Origin: Tachypleus tridentatus
Taxonomy: Eukaryota; Arthropoda; Merostomata; Xiphosura; Limulidae
Assembly: GCF_004210375.1 (NCBI RefSeq)
Contig: NC_134830.1
Coordinates: forward strand, 8,370,001 to 8,434,000
Direction of reading: 5' to 3'
Length of the DNA stretch: 64,000 nucleotides
In this document: piece after piece, positions 23,114 to 34,887 of the stretch
Position numbering within the stretch: position 1 is the first letter of the stretch
Layout: every line of letters begins with the position of its first letter
Position numbers and translations under genes: made by a program
Notes under the pieces: generated by a model
Databases searched by the model: none
What the model was told of the DNA's origin: nothing
The model's input: only the letters and a program-made list of their open reading frames with translations

Positions 23114-23849
23114 GTATATTAACATTTTGTTTATTCACTGATTATAAACATTGTTATACAAATATGTTTTATTAAACATATAGAGAGGTAACAAGACATG
23201 AAGATATATATATATATGGATATTCAAGAAAGTAAAGATTGTGTTTGGGCTCATACCTTTAATTTTCATAAATATATGATGCTGATTATGTGACAGATAA
23301 TTGAGGACATTAGAGGTTTGTCGGCTCATTCTACGTTAAAACTTTACAGATAAATAGGTAATTATTTTGAAAAAATAACTCTGTTACTTTGTTTTTTAGA
23401 ACGATTAGAGAATTAGCTATTAATCTACTCAGAAAAAAAGATCACCCAAACAGTGCTATTTAGTTTACGCTTCAAGAAAATACTGTATTATCATAACTCA
23501 AATCAGGAGTTTCTGCCCTCTACTGAGCAAAGAAGTTAAAGCTGAAAGTGATGTATTTGAGCTTTAGAATGATTTGAAGGTGATTTCTCTGATTACATCA
23601 AGTAAATTAAGCTAATCTAATCTATTGCTAGATAATTAGGAACACCCGTCTCTTCTTTTATCTTGCTTTATACGTTGTGTGTTTTCTGGGATCATTCCCC
23701 CAGATGCTTATCGGGGTTTCCTTCATCCAACTTTCACGTAGATGTCGCTCGCATTTACCACTGACAGTTTTACTACTTCTAGCTGTCTTCAGCATTGATT
23801 GGCTGAGAGCTGTAATACACGAATAAGAGAACTTGTAAGACCTGAGATT
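23114..23849. other. Unique DNA, no gene seen
   Basis: No recognised feature; short TA run at 23205. Confidence 0.45.
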
Positions 23850-23980
23850 AATCTAGGGCTGGGCGCGGCGAGTTCGTAACATGCTCGAACTGCAAACACG
23901 AAAGTTCGTGGTGCCAGACAAGTTCGTTATTTAATCAGACAAGAGTAGTTCAAGAGTTGGCGGTGAATGTTATTGAGTAT
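23850..23980 (+). mobile_element. Highly decayed SINE-T fragment
   Basis: Only 'agagtagttcaagagttggc' and 'ggtgaatgttattga' (23943-23978) match the SINE-T body well. Earlier bases show weak head-like similarity. Confidence 0.4.
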
Positions 23981-24174
23981 CCGCTTTCGTTTTACTATAT
24001 CAGTTCAAAAATTATAGACAGCTATACGTAGGTGGCTCCTTCCTTAGTTATGTGGCAATATTTTTAATAAATAATTAGTTAATGTGCTGTGAACAATGCT
24101 ATTATAAAGACGGATGATACATACATATGTTATAACATGTTATATTACTAATATTGAACACAGAAACACAATTA

Positions 24175-24640
24175 TAAACTATATATACCTGTTTATCTAT
24201 ATATCTAGCTAGCTGTCTGTCTATCTCTATATTTATTCATCTCATTGTCTTTCTATCTTGCTGTCTACCTGTTTTTCTGACTAGCCAACTGTCTGTTCAT
24301 CTGTCCAGCTATCGAGTTATCTATGTCTATCAATACGGTCCGGCATGGCCAAGCGTGTTAAGGCGTTCGACTCGTAATCCGAGGGTCGCGGGTTCGAATC
24401 CCGCTCGCACGAAACATGCTCGCCCTCTCAGCTGTGGGGACGTTATAATGTGACGGTCAATCCCACTATTCGTTGGTAAAAAAGTAGCCCAAGAGTTGGC
24501 GGTGGGTGGTGATGACTAGCTGCTTTCCCTTTAGTCTTACACTGCTAAATTAGGGACGGCTAGCACAGATAGCCCTCGAGTAGCTTTGCGCGAAATTCAA
24601 AACAAAAAAGAAAGTATCTATCTATCTGTATGTTTATTTA
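24175..24640. repeat. Imperfect CTGT/CTAT tetranucleotide tract, split by a SINE
   Basis: Runs such as 'ctagctgtctgtctatctc' from 24175 to 24336 resume as 'tatctatctatctgtatg' at 24613-24640 on the other side of the SINE-T copy. The SINE therefore landed in a tetranucleotide repeat. Confidence 0.8.
24337..24610 (+). mobile_element. SINE-T reference-quality copy
   Basis: Best preserved copy. Head 'cggcatggccaagcgtgtta' (A box). Anticodon loop CTCGTAA, i.e. anticodon CGT, tRNA-Thr-like. B box 'gggttcgaatcccgc'. The body of about 200 bp contains 'gtagcccaagagttggcggt', and the end is 'tttgcgcgaaattcaaaaca'. An internal RNA polymerase III promoter from the A and B boxes is expected for the class. 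The body resembles a long conserved central domain of the kind seen in metazoan SINE superfamilies, but I cannot say which. Confidence 0.96.
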
Positions 24641-25341
24641 TTTTTGTTAGAAATTTCCTGGAAGACTGAGGTTAACCCTAACAACTCCAAAATTACAGTA
24701 AATCAAAGCCATTTTCCACTTTTTTCCCGCATTGAATGCTGTGTCGTTGTTGTTTTAGATTACAGCCAGTGAAGAATATTGTGGCACTGTTTAAGGATTA
24801 ACCACAGACAGTGCCTCGAGCGAACAGCTCGTGAGCGTGCGTAAACAGTTTGTGTTTAATGACAACGCGAGATGGCATTCACGTGGCGGAAAAAAAAATT
24901 CCTTCATGGAAAATGTAGAGTCGCTTAAATATATATAACTCATTTACCAAATTTATTAACCAGAATTCTGTTATGTGCTATAGAACAATAATTCTACAGT
25001 TTTACTAAGCCTGTTGTGTGTCTAAGTATTTTGTTGTCATCATTCACCTAAAGATTAATAAATTGAAGATTTTAAACTACATTAAAAACAGCAACAGCTG
25101 TGGAATATGTTTCATACCATTCTTACCGACAGATATTTCTTTATACTCTTAGAGATAAAGTAATCCTGAAATCTATACAGACCACCATCTTCATGCATCA
25201 AGTGACTTTTGAAAGTTCAGTATTTTAGGCAGGTGTATGATATATAATTCACTACAAAAAAAACTGACAACTTGAACTTCTGGACCATTATGAACTTCTG
25301 GACCATTAAATATAATCCGAAGCTTGTGTAGTATTCTTTCA
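24641..25341. other. Unique DNA, no gene seen
   Basis: No recognised coding or RNA feature. Confidence 0.45.
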
Positions 25342-25580
25342 TTGTTTGTTTTATTTCACGAAGAGCTTCTCGAGGTCTATGGACGCGAGTCGTCTCTAAT
25401 TTAGAAGTGACAGACAAGAAGGAAGGAAAGCAGTGAACGTCACCCACTGATAACGTTTTACCAGCAAAAAATGAAATTCACTTACACATTGTAATTTTAC
25501 CACTGCTGAAATGGCTGTATGTTCGGTGACGGGACAGAAACCCGCGGCTGCAGATTGCGAGTCAAGTGTTACAACAATGA
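25342..25580 (-). mobile_element. SINE-T copy, old
   Basis: Reversed tail 'tgtttgttttatttcacgaa', body 'gtcgtctctaatttagaagt', and reverse B-box region 'gacagaaacccgcggctgca'. Many substitutions; the head end is eroded. Confidence 0.8.
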
Positions 25581-25665
25581 GTCAGAGTCAGTCCCAACCA
25601 ACAGGAACCTCTTTAAGATAAAGCTAGAGACAAACACGAATGATACGAGGACTTCACCACAAGTG

Positions 25666-26453
25666 AAGATAACATCAACACAAAAATCATAAAAGTTATA
25701 AAATGTTACATGAAGAGAACACCAACATAAATGTCATAAAAAAACTAATGTGTTACATGAGGATAGCACCAACACATATATCATAAAAACTATAGCGTGT
25801 TACATGAGGATAACACCAACACAAATATCATAAAAATTATAATGTGTTACATGAAGAGAACACCAACATAAATACCATAAAAAACTAATGTGTTACATGA
25901 GGATAGCACCAACACATATATCATAAAAACTATAGCGTGTTACATGAGGATAACACCAACTTAAATATCATAAAAAACTAATGTGTTACATGAAGAGAAC
26001 ACCAACACAAATATAAAAATTATAATGTGTTACATGAGGATAACACCAACACAAATATCATAAAAATTATAGTGTGCTACATGAGGATAACACCAACACA
26101 AATATTATAAAAATTATAGTGTGCTACATGAAGAGAACACCAACACAAATATAAAAAATTATAATGTGTTACATGAGGATAACACCAACACAAATATAAA
26201 AATTATAATGTGTTACATGAGGATAACACCAACACAAATATCATAAAATTTATAGTGTGCTACATGAGGATAACACCAACACAAATATCATAAAAATTAT
26301 AATGTGTTACATGAAGAGAACACCAACGTAAATGTCATAAAAATTCTAATGTGTTACATAAAGATAGCACCAATATAAATATAATAAAAATTATAATGTG
26401 TTACATGAAGATAACACCAACTTAAATTCATAAAAAGTCTAATATGTTACATG
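25666..26453. repeat. 44-47-bp minisatellite, about 17 copies
   Basis: Unit 'aatgtgttacatgaggataa' + 'caccaacacaaatatcataa' + 'aaattat'. Subtypes differ by 'gaggata'/'gaagaga' and by loss of 'tcat', giving shorter units. Ends where the Penelope-like element begins. Confidence 0.95.
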
Positions 26454-26530
26454 GCTGTACGGCTTTAAAACGTTCTTACAGTATGAAGTACATATGCAAA
26501 AATGGCTCGTTTGGGTTGAGAAAAATATTT

Positions 26531-26577
26531 TACGTAGAAGAGCGAACAACGTTTCGACCTTCTTCGGTCATCGTCAG
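26531..26577 (-). ncRNA. Hammerhead ribozyme motif of the Penelope-like element
   Basis: Minus strand: CTGACGA, then stem II GACC/GGTC closed by GAAGAA, then GAAA. Stem III follows as ACGT/ACGT with a 13-nt loop, then A at the cleavage position. The CUGANGA and GAAA core boxes are exact. Hammerhead motifs are known in the terminal repeats of Penelope-like elements. I cannot find good pairing for stem I in the flanks, so self-cleavage by this copy is doubtful. Confidence 0.7.
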
Positions 26578-26724
26578 GTTCACAAAGAAAGAGGTAACTG
26601 ACCGAAAGCTGACCACATGTTTGGAAGGGGTTGTGTAACTGAGTGTCGGAATGTAGAGGGCGGTGTTTGATGTTTGAATATGTAATAATTTTATTATATT
26701 TAATATAGGTATTAAGGCGTTCCT

Positions 26725-27021
26725 TTATATTGGTTTATTTTGGGGTTTAAGTTGTTGTATAAGTAAGGCTTCTTTAATTTTGCGTTTGTTTATGTTTGTT
26801 TCTTTATTTAATATTTGAGTGTTTTCTATGGTTATGTTGTGTTTATTTGATTTGCAGTGTTCGAAAACGTGTGAAGGTGACTTTTTATGTTCTTTGAATC
26901 TGGTTTCCATTTTTCTACTTGTTTCTCCAATATAGAAGTCGTGGCAGTTATCACATTGTATTTTATAAATAATGTTGGTGTAGTGTTTGTCAGTGTAGTT
27001 TTTACATAGTATAGACCTCAA
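26725..27021 (-). pseudogene. GIY-YIG endonuclease domain of a Penelope-like element
   Basis: 98 open codons. IIYKIQCDNCHDFYIGETSR provides the GIY-YIG-type core (here IYK...FYIG) with the Cys pair CDNC. It is followed by KMETRFKEHKKS (catalytic Arg region) and a conserved HVFEHCKSNKHNI block. A Glu for metal binding probably lies in the NKRKIKEALLI segment. The domain itself looks intact; it is separated from the RT by disrupted sequence. Confidence 0.9.
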
Positions 27022-27299
27022 TTTTGTGCCTGTTTTTTGAATAAATTTGGTATTAACTGGAATGTCATATTTTGTTACTAGTTTTTGCCAGATGTTTGTT
27101 ATTTGTTTGCTGATGTCAGGAATATATGGTAAACAGCAGTATATGGTTTCGTGATTTTTTGATTCGTGAGATATATTTACTTTAGTTAGCTGATTTTGCT
27201 TTCTGTCTAGGTGTGTGCGTATAATGTTTTCTACGGTTTGTGGAGGAAACTTATTGATGTTGATGGAGTATTGTTTTATTTTGTCTAATTCATCGTTTA

Positions 27300-27825
27300 A
27301 TTTTATCTGGTGAGCATAGTTTTATGGCTGTGTTTATTTGGTTTCTTAGTATGTTGAGTTTTTGTTTTGTTTCATTTGCTGAGTCCCAAGGACTCATTTG
27401 TATAGTCCAGTATGGGTGATTTTTCGGTGGATTTCTGTTTTAAATTGTGTGTCGGTTCTTGTAATTTTGAGGTTAAGAAATGATATTTGATTGCTTTCTT
27501 CCTGTTCACATGTGAAGTTAATGTTGGGATGTATAGAGTTAATGTGATTGAAAAAATTAAGTGTGTGTTCTGTAGATTTGAATCCCACAACCGTGTCATC
27601 TACATATCTGTACCAGTATAGTGGTGGATGTAATGCTGTGTTACTTGCTTGTGTTTCAACTCGTGTCATAAAAATATTGGCTCGAACTGGTGATACTGGG
27701 TTGCCTATGCTTAGGCCATTTGTTTGTATATAGTTGTGGTTGTTGAACATGAAGTTTGTCTTCATCGTGGTGAATTCTAGGAGAGTTGCTAATTGGTTGC
27801 TGGGAATGTCTATACTTCTTACAGT
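27300..27825 (-). pseudogene. Penelope-like reverse transcriptase, C-terminal half
   Basis: The frame (27825 to 27394) shows TNGLSIGNPVSPVRANIFM (RT motif 4 region), YRYVDDTVVGF (catalytic YVDD) and SFLNLKITR. It stops at 27394; a +1 shift restores MSPWDSANETKQKLN and similar residues to about 27300. The fingers region and N-terminus are absent. Codons upstream of about 27825 are not related to RT. Confidence 0.92.
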
Positions 27826-29299
27826 ATGCACACTACGTAAACCAAAAGTCAGATAAACCATAATGTAGTGAAACATGCTTACAGGACTCACACTTGGGAC
27901 TCTGAAAGTTACATAAACCATACGGTATCCAAATCGGTTTACTGTACTAACATTCTGTTACCCAAATGAAACAGAACAAGTTCTGCTCACTAAGGAGCAG
28001 GAAGAACAAATATTATTCAACAAACTAACTGGAACATACATTGTCGAACCTGAACTCAGGATGTTTCAAATCAAATCACATTTCCGTCTCTGTTAAGATT
28101 AACGTATTAACGAACAATCTCTTTTAACAGTTACATTTTCTTTCTTTCAGAATGTTAACCCTAATTCTTTACAACTGTTTGGCAATTTATTGTAGTGACT
28201 TGTCGATTTCGATAGTTTAACAGTTGTGACGTCGTCAACATCACCTAGCATCGTCAACTTTTCTGACTGAATTGTAGGATTTGACTGTCACTCTTACAAC
28301 GCACCACAGTTATAAAGAGGGGATTAATTTTTTGCGGTAACGGAAAGCAAACCATCAGTTTTCGGAATCACAAGCCGAGCTCGCTAGCTACACCTAGTTT
28401 TCATTAATAAAAAAGAATTGGTTTTGAAGACGAGTGACCACTTGCGGTGGAAATTCATTATTAAAACGCTTCAAGTTTTGCTAGAACGTATTTAACAGAA
28501 TAAAACGAACAAATACGACTCGTACAAGTAATGGTAGATTTACAATCCTTAACTAACCGTGAGATAGTGATAATAAATTAAGTAAACACATACTTAATAA
28601 AGAAAACTGGTAGAAATCTAGAATTTCAAACAGCTCAACAAACCATAAACGAATAAGCCAAACGAAAAAATTTATTTCTCAAATATTATGGTGACTAGAA
28701 ATATACATAACGACAAGGACATTAATAAATACTTTTATAAACCTAATTTATTTGTGAAACACATAAAGACATGATTTTGAATGATTGATTGAGATTATAC
28801 TGGATAATAGATACGGTTCGTGTAATGTCTACGCCGGACGTAACCGAAATATTCCGACAGAAATATGAAATACTTTTGCTGTCCAATTTAGCGAACTGCA
28901 CGTGTTAAGCACGTGTCTGTTACCTTCGTTTTCGTAACGGATAACAGCAGTTTGAAATACACGTCAATAGTTGGCGTTAACGAAAATAAGTCGTGTTGAA
29001 TTGTATAAAAATACTGAAAGGACGAATGAAGATTGTTACAGTTTTAAATATTTTTGGTAAATCTGAAATACTGTATATGCATATTTTTGCGTTTCATACT
29101 GTCACATGGCAATATTCTATGACATGTTTACATGCTTCTCATGTTGTGCTTGATTTAATGTTTATTGTCTTTTTAACAGTCCATTTGAAGACAGAATTAA
29201 CTTTTAGAAGAAAATATTTAAACAACAGCTATGTCAAATGACAGTAACAGCAAAAGTTTGAATTAAAAGCTTACATAATTTGTTTTATAAAACAAAGAG
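27826..29299. other. No gene; short local repeats, then unique DNA
   Basis: 27826-27925 contains two loose copies of a segment with 'gtaaaccaaaagtcagataa'-like sequence. Beyond this the sequence is unique. A double E-box palindrome, CACGTG-TTAAG-CACGTG, lies at about 28899-28916. Confidence 0.4.
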
Positions 29300-29437
29300 G
29301 TCCGGCATAGCCAGGCGGTTAAGGAACTCGACTCCTAATCCGAGGGTCGTGGGTTTGAATCTCCCTCTCACCCAACATGCTTGCTCTATAAGCTGTAGGG
29401 GCGTTATAATATTACGATCAATCCCACTATTCGTTAG
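29300..29437 (+). mobile_element. SINE-T copy, 3'-truncated
   Basis: Head 'aggtccggcatagccaggcg' with 'gactcctaatccgagg', then body to 'caatcccactattcgttag', where it ends abruptly. 3' loss is unusual for LINE-style insertion, so a later deletion is likely. Confidence 0.9.
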
Positions 29438-29689
29438 TTGACAATTCATTGTTTAATAATATTACATAGTTCACAACCCATAGTTTAATAATTTAAACAT
29501 TAACTATACTTGATACGATGTTTTCACTATCAGGTTTTCTGGTGAGCTGCTGTACTGACACTCGTTTTTTTCTTTGTTCTCTCTAGGAATTTGGAAAAAC
29601 TCAAAACAGTGATTTTTTGTTACATAAAGTTAGTTATATATGTAGGATGAACAAAATGTAAGTACATTCTTAATTATACAATGCAGAAT

Positions 29690-30150
29690 ATTTATTATTG
29701 GCTAACAGGCATCATAGATTAAAGAATGTAATATACTCGTGATTGGCTGACAGACGTTACAAACTGGTTTAATATACATATGATATTGGATAACAAACAA
29801 TACACAGTAGACCATTATATATATATATACGTGATTGGCTAGCAGATATTATACAATACAGTACTGTAGATATATCTATATATGTGAGTGTGTGATTGGA
29901 TAACAGAGAACATATACTGCACTACTCTGTATATGTATGTGATTGGCTAAAAAATGGTTATGTACATTTGTGATTAGCTAACAATGGAGTGTGTATATTA
30001 GTGATTAACTAACAAAGAAGTGTGTATATTTTTGAATGGCTAACAATGGAGTATGTTTATTAGCGATTGGCTAACAATGGAGTATGTTTATTAGTGATTG
30101 GCTAACAAAGTAGTGTGTATATTTTTGATTGGCTAACAATGGAGTGTGAT
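29690..30150. repeat. Irregular array of about 30-35 bp units with 'gattggctaaca'
   Basis: A dozen copies of 'tgattggctaaca' separated by variable TA/TG-rich spacers. The copies from 29970 on are more regular (core 'aatggagtgtgtatattagt'). It is an old minisatellite with a younger right part. Confidence 0.75.
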
Positions 30151-30435
30151 TGTCCTCTAATCTTATCGCTCCCACAAAAAAAAAAAAAAAATTGGTCAAT
30201 ACAAAATTTTCTTAATAATCTTAAAACAACGTTGGAATGTTCTTTCCTCTATGACGTCAAAGTTTTGCTTTCCAAACTTTGAGTTTTCCAAAACATTATT
30301 CATGCGATTTCGTATAATACCGGTGAATAATATAATTTTTCATTATGACTGTTTCAACCTTTTCTTTAAAGGTTCTTAAAAACATGTCACTCATTTTTTT
30401 AATTATAAAGAAAGGCAAAATTTCGTATGTTTAGA

Positions 30436-30744
30436 ATTGAGCTCAAAGTTACACAGTGTGTTATCTGTGCTCATCTCACCACAGGTGTTGAAACCTGGTT
30501 ACTAGCTACTGGATGACCACGGGTGTTGAAACCTGGTTACTAGCTACTGGATGACCACGGGTGTTGAAACCTGGTTTCTAGCCACTGGATGACCACAAAT
30601 GTTGAAACCTGGTTTCTAGCCACTGGATGACCACGGGTGTTGAAACCTGGTTTCTAGACACTGGATGACCACGGGTGTTGAAACCTGGTTTCTAGACACT
30701 AGATGACCACGGATGTTGAAATCTGATTTCTAGCCACTGGATGG
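30436..30744 (-). repeat. 38-bp minisatellite seeded by SINE-V
   Basis: 30436-30478 is a reversed SINE-V tail ('aaagttacacagtgtgttat', 'ctgtgctcatctcacc'). It runs directly into seven 38-bp units of 'accacgggtgttgaaacctg' + 'gtttctagccactggatg'. The first part of each unit equals the reverse complement of the SINE-V B-box region ('agaaaccgggtttcgatacc'). The array therefore amplified a segment of the SINE. Confidence 0.85.
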
Positions 30745-31208
30745 AAATTGCTGTTATTCTTACTCTGAATCTTAACATGGAACTTAGTGTTAAAGGTCAA
30801 GTTACTGATTATTCAGTTACACATCAATAATTACAAAGTTCATCAACTAATTTAGATCTCACATAATTTTCTTGTGTTCGATCTCTCTATTTGATTTGTA
30901 AAGTAACTCGTTTTGTAGAACAGAGAGAGAGTCTATTGTTCTGACCAAACAAATAAATCACTCGTCAGCAAGATGTCATTGCGTAAGAAAGGTTCTAACG
31001 TTAAGGAAACTGTTACAGTTACTGTGCGAAACTTCAAAAGAAATTCTGTTAAACATTTACAGCGAAGTCGGCTTATGGACAGGACAGTGTTTATACAGTC
31101 CGTAAATCCAAGTTGGTGGCTAATGAGGTTTGTCTTGCATAAGAATTAGCTCGGATGTCCACAGGTGGAGCCACTGAGATTATTTAGTAACTGTAATTAT
31201 ACTTAGTT
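30745..31208. other. Unique DNA, no gene seen
   Basis: No recognised feature. Confidence 0.45.
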
Positions 31209-31452
31209 TTTTATTTGTTTTGAAAACTGCTTGAGGATACTTGCACTAACCGTCCTTAATTTAGCAGTGGCAGAGTAGAAGGAAGGTAGATAAAGTCATC
31301 ACTTCCCACCGCCAACTCTTGGGCTACGCTTTTAATACACTAATTGTGTATTAAATTATAACACATCCATGACTATAATGGCAAGTATGTTCGGTGACGA
31401 GGATTCGAACTCGTGACCTGCAGATTGCGAGTGTCCTAACGACCAGGTGGTA
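31209..31452 (-). mobile_element. SINE-T copy, moderately diverged
   Basis: Reversed tail 'ttatttgttttgaaaactgc', body 'aaccgtccttaatttagcag', reverse B box 'aggattcgaactcgtgacc', head end partly lost. A short 'aatacactaattgtgtatt' palindrome has arisen in the body. Confidence 0.88.
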
Positions 31453-31531
31453 CTAGTAGTAATAAAAATAAAAGAGCACAATGCTGTCTGACAGTTTATT
31501 GTTTTTTCTCATGCTAGGTCCACATAGTATA

Positions 31532-31635
31532 GCCCCCCTCCCTCCTGTAGCACAGGGGGATTTATGTTTACGGACTTATACCTCTAAAATTCTGGCTTCG
31601 ATACCCATTGTGTAGCTTTTTTCTTAATTATGAAC
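31532..31635 (+). mobile_element. SINE-V copy with deletion
   Basis: 'ctcctgtagcacagggggat', 'ggcttcgatacccattgtgt', then the tail directly; the 'ggtgggcagagcacagatag' segment is missing. Confidence 0.75.
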
Positions 31636-32140
31636 AACAACTATATAGCATAAAAACTTTAATTATCCATAAATTGTTTTCATTAGTGTATTCATACGTC
31701 TTATCACATATATTATGTTTTACCTCTTCGCTGCCCACTGTAAATTATAACGCACTTTCCTACCAGTTAGATTATGTTTACATTAATACACTTCCTATTT
31801 AGCTTGGTACAATTCAGGAACACAAAGTCCATTTCTGAGAACTGGTTGTCGAGCCTATACTCTCGTACGATCACTGCACTATTTCTTTACAGTAAGTGTA
31901 GTTAATAAAAAATCTCACAAACCACGAACCTGTGAATATTAATTCCGAGCTTGCAAACATATCATTACAAGTGAAACTGTTTTAATGACATTCATTTTTT
32001 CTTTCTTCAAATAAGTTTATTTGTAGTGCATATATATTTTCAACGTTTATAGTACTCTTTGCCACAGCGGAGTGTTCATTCTTGGATGTAAAAGAAGTAA
32101 ATTGACACATAAAACCAATACACTTTCTTATGTCAATACT

Positions 32141-32415
32141 TGTTTGTTTCCCGAATTTCGTGGAAAGCTACACGAGGGCTATCTGCTCTAGACGTCCCTA
32201 ATTTAGTAGCGTAAGACTAATGGGAAGGCAGCTAGTTATCACCACTCACCGCCAACTCTTGGGCTACTCTTTTACCAACGAATAGTAGGATTGATCGTCA
32301 CATTATAACGCCCCCCTGGCTGAGAAGGCGAGCATGTTTGATGTGACGGGAATTCGAACCCGCGACCCTCGGATTACGAGTTGAATATTTTAATCACCTG
32401 GCCATGCCGAGCCTT
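32141..32415 (-). mobile_element. SINE-T copy, full length
   Basis: 'acttgtttgtttcccgaatt' to 'ctggccatgccgagcc'. All modules present, including reverse B box 'gaattcgaacccgcgacc'. Confidence 0.94.
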
Positions 32416-32640
32416 GCACAAGTGGCTTATATTAAGATCAAATTTAATAAATGATGTAAATTTTAAAGATTTATCACAAATATGAAAAATAAAATCCACA
32501 CAAATTGCTTATGTTCTTTTATCAAATAAAAGTTTCCGCACTTTCGATTCGTGGATAAAATTTAAATCAAAATAAGATTTTTTAAACCCGTGTATTTATT
32601 AATGGATTGTCTTGATATTTGGTAGGTGAAATAAAGGTCT

Positions 32641-33347
32641 GGTAGAGCACACCCACTAAAAATACCCATCAGGTTAGAGCACACCCACTGAAAATACCCA
32701 TCAGGTTAGAGCACACCCACTGAAAATACCCAACAGCTTAGAGCACACCCACTGAAAATACCCAACAGCTTAGAGCACACCCACTGAAAATACCCATTAG
32801 GTTAGAGCACACCCACTGAAAATACCCATCAGGTTAGAGCACACCCACTGAAAATACCCATCAGGTTAGAGCACACCCACTGAAAATACCCATCAGGTTA
32901 GAGCACACCCACTGAAAATACCCAACAGCTTAGAGCACACCCACTGAAAATACCCATCAGGTTAGAGCACACCCACTGAAAATACCCATCAGGTTAGAGC
33001 ACACCCACTGAAAATACCCAACAGCTTAGAGCACACCCACTGAAAATACCCATCAGGTTAGAGCACACCCACTGAAAATACCCATCAGGTTAGAGCACAC
33101 CCACTGAAAATACCCATCAGGTTAGAGCACACCCACTGAAAATACCCATCAGGTTAGAGCACACCCACTGAAAATACCCAACAGCTTAGAGCACACCCAC
33201 TGAAAATACCCATTAGGTTAGAGCACACCCACTGAAAATACCCATCAGCTTAGAGAACACCCACTGAAAATACCCAACAGGTTAGAGCACACCCACTGAA
33301 AATACCCATCAGGCTAGAGCACACCCACTGAAAATACCCATCAGGTT
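32641..33347. repeat. 32-bp minisatellite, about 22 copies
   Basis: Unit 'gagcacacccactgaaaata' + 'cccatcaggtta'. Two variants, 'cccatcagg' and 'cccaacagc', occur in a block-like order. Very low divergence suggests recent homogenisation. Confidence 0.97.
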
Positions 33348-33870
33348 GAATTATCACAGTCCAAGCTGCAGAAAGTGGAAAATGTATAAACTGTTACTCC
33401 GGTTAATAATACAGTGTCTCCTGCAGCTTGTTTTGGCCACACAACACTCTACCGAGTGACTTTAGAAAACACTTGCTTAAGAAAACAACTGTACGTCACC
33501 CACTTTAAGTAGTTTCTGCACAACGTACTTTTAAGTATGCGTTATTAAATTCTTTTAGTTATTTCTTTCCATATATTTAAATCCCCATTTACTTTCCTCT
33601 ATCGTGATTTGCACGGGTGGAGAACTGCAGTCAATAATAAGAAGATTACGACCAACTTAAGAAAATCTATAACTGTTCAATAAACCGATGGTTCTACAAT
33701 AAAATGGAGCTTTCTCCAATTTATCTGACAGGTAAGATTGTTTTGGCTACTTAAAGTAACTGTTTCTTACCAGCAGGTTGGTTCTGTTTGGGTACAAAGA
33801 TTAACCTATTTTAATTGTTTTTAAGGAAACGTTAAACTTTTCAGCTTTGTAGGCTGGAAAAACAGTAATA
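33348..33870. other. Unique DNA with a 10-bp inverted repeat
   Basis: CAAGCTGCAG (33362-33371) and CTGCAGCTTG (33421-33430) form perfect arms across 49 bases. No gene seen. Confidence 0.5.
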
Positions 33871-34689
33871 TATTAATGTTGCTGTGTGAGTAACGACACG
33901 TGATTAAGCTTTTTAATGTTGCTGTGTGAGTAACAACACATGATTAAGCTTTTTAATGTTGCTGTGTGAGTAACAACACATGATTAAGCTTTTTAATGTT
34001 GCTGTGTGAGTAACAACACATGATTGCTTTTAATGTTGCTGTGTGAATAACGACACGTGATTGCTTTAATGTTGCTGTGTGAGTAACAACACATGATTGC
34101 TTTTAATGTTGCTGTGTGAGTAACGACACGTGATTGCTTTTAATGTTGCTGTGTGAGTAACAACACATGATTGCTTTTAATGTTGCTGTGTGAATAACGA
34201 CACGTGATTGCTTTTAATGTTGCTGTGTGAGTAACAACACACGATTGCTTTTAATGTTGCTGTGTGAGTAACAACACATGATTAAGCTTTTTAATGTTGC
34301 TGTGTGAGTAACAACACACGATTAAGCTTTTTAATGTTGCTGTGTGAGTAACAACACATGATTAAGCTTTTTAATGTTGCTGTGTGAATAACGACACGTG
34401 ATTAAGCTTTTTAATGTTGCTGTGTGAGTAACAACACGTGATTAAGCTTTTTAATGTTGCTGTGTGAATAACGACACGTGATTAAGCTTTTTAATGTTGC
34501 TGTGTGAGTAACAACACATGATTAAGCTTTTTAATGTTGCTGTGTGAATAACGACACGTGATTAAGCTTTTTAATGTTGCTGTGTGAGTAACAACACATG
34601 ATTAAGCTTTTTAATGTTGCTGTGTGAATAACGACACGTGATTAAGCTTTTTAATGTTGCTGTGTGAGTAACAACACGTGATTAAGCTT
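33871..34689. repeat. 37-40-bp minisatellite, about 21 copies, alternating E-box variants
   Basis: Unit 'ttaatgttgctgtgtgagta' + 'acaacacatgattaagcttt'. Shorter units ending 'gattgctt' occupy 34020-34260. From about 34340 on, 'gaataacgacacgtg' and 'gagtaacaacac(a/g)tg' variants alternate, an 80-bp higher-order unit. The variant with CACGTG makes a palindromic E-box in many units. Confidence 0.96.
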
Positions 34690-34887
34690 CAGTGGATTTC
34701 GTCTTCTATAATTTTCCTTACGTTCGTTTCTTATACTTATAAACGTATGTCACTTCCAATCTTACATTAATTTCTCCTTATAGTTAGCCGCTAATTTATC
34801 GTTTAGTTCTGACTAGAACCAAACTTAGTAATGTTAGTTTTCATAAGTAGACACTCAAATAAAGAATGCAATGTTGCATGTATAAAT

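Larger units (their letters stand above)
26490..27825 (-). mobile_element. 5'-truncated Penelope-like retroelement
   Basis: On the minus strand a reverse-transcriptase fragment (from about 27825) is followed by a GIY-YIG endonuclease domain and a 3' region with a hammerhead-like motif at 26531-26577. That order (RT, then GIY-YIG, then non-coding end) is the hallmark of endonuclease-bearing Penelope-like elements. The upstream RT motifs are missing; at about 27825 the sequence switches to unrelated repeats. Frameshifts lie between the domains, so it is inactive. Confidence 0.92.

Noticed and set aside
24337..24410. tRNA-Thr gene
   Set aside because: The A box, anticodon CGT and B box resemble tRNA-Thr, but the acceptor stem does not pair and the sequence continues into the SINE body as in many other copies.
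32641..33347. Fourth SINE-seeded array
   Set aside because: 'gagcacacc' and 'ccat' recall the SINE-V middle, but the match is too short and no SINE flank is attached.
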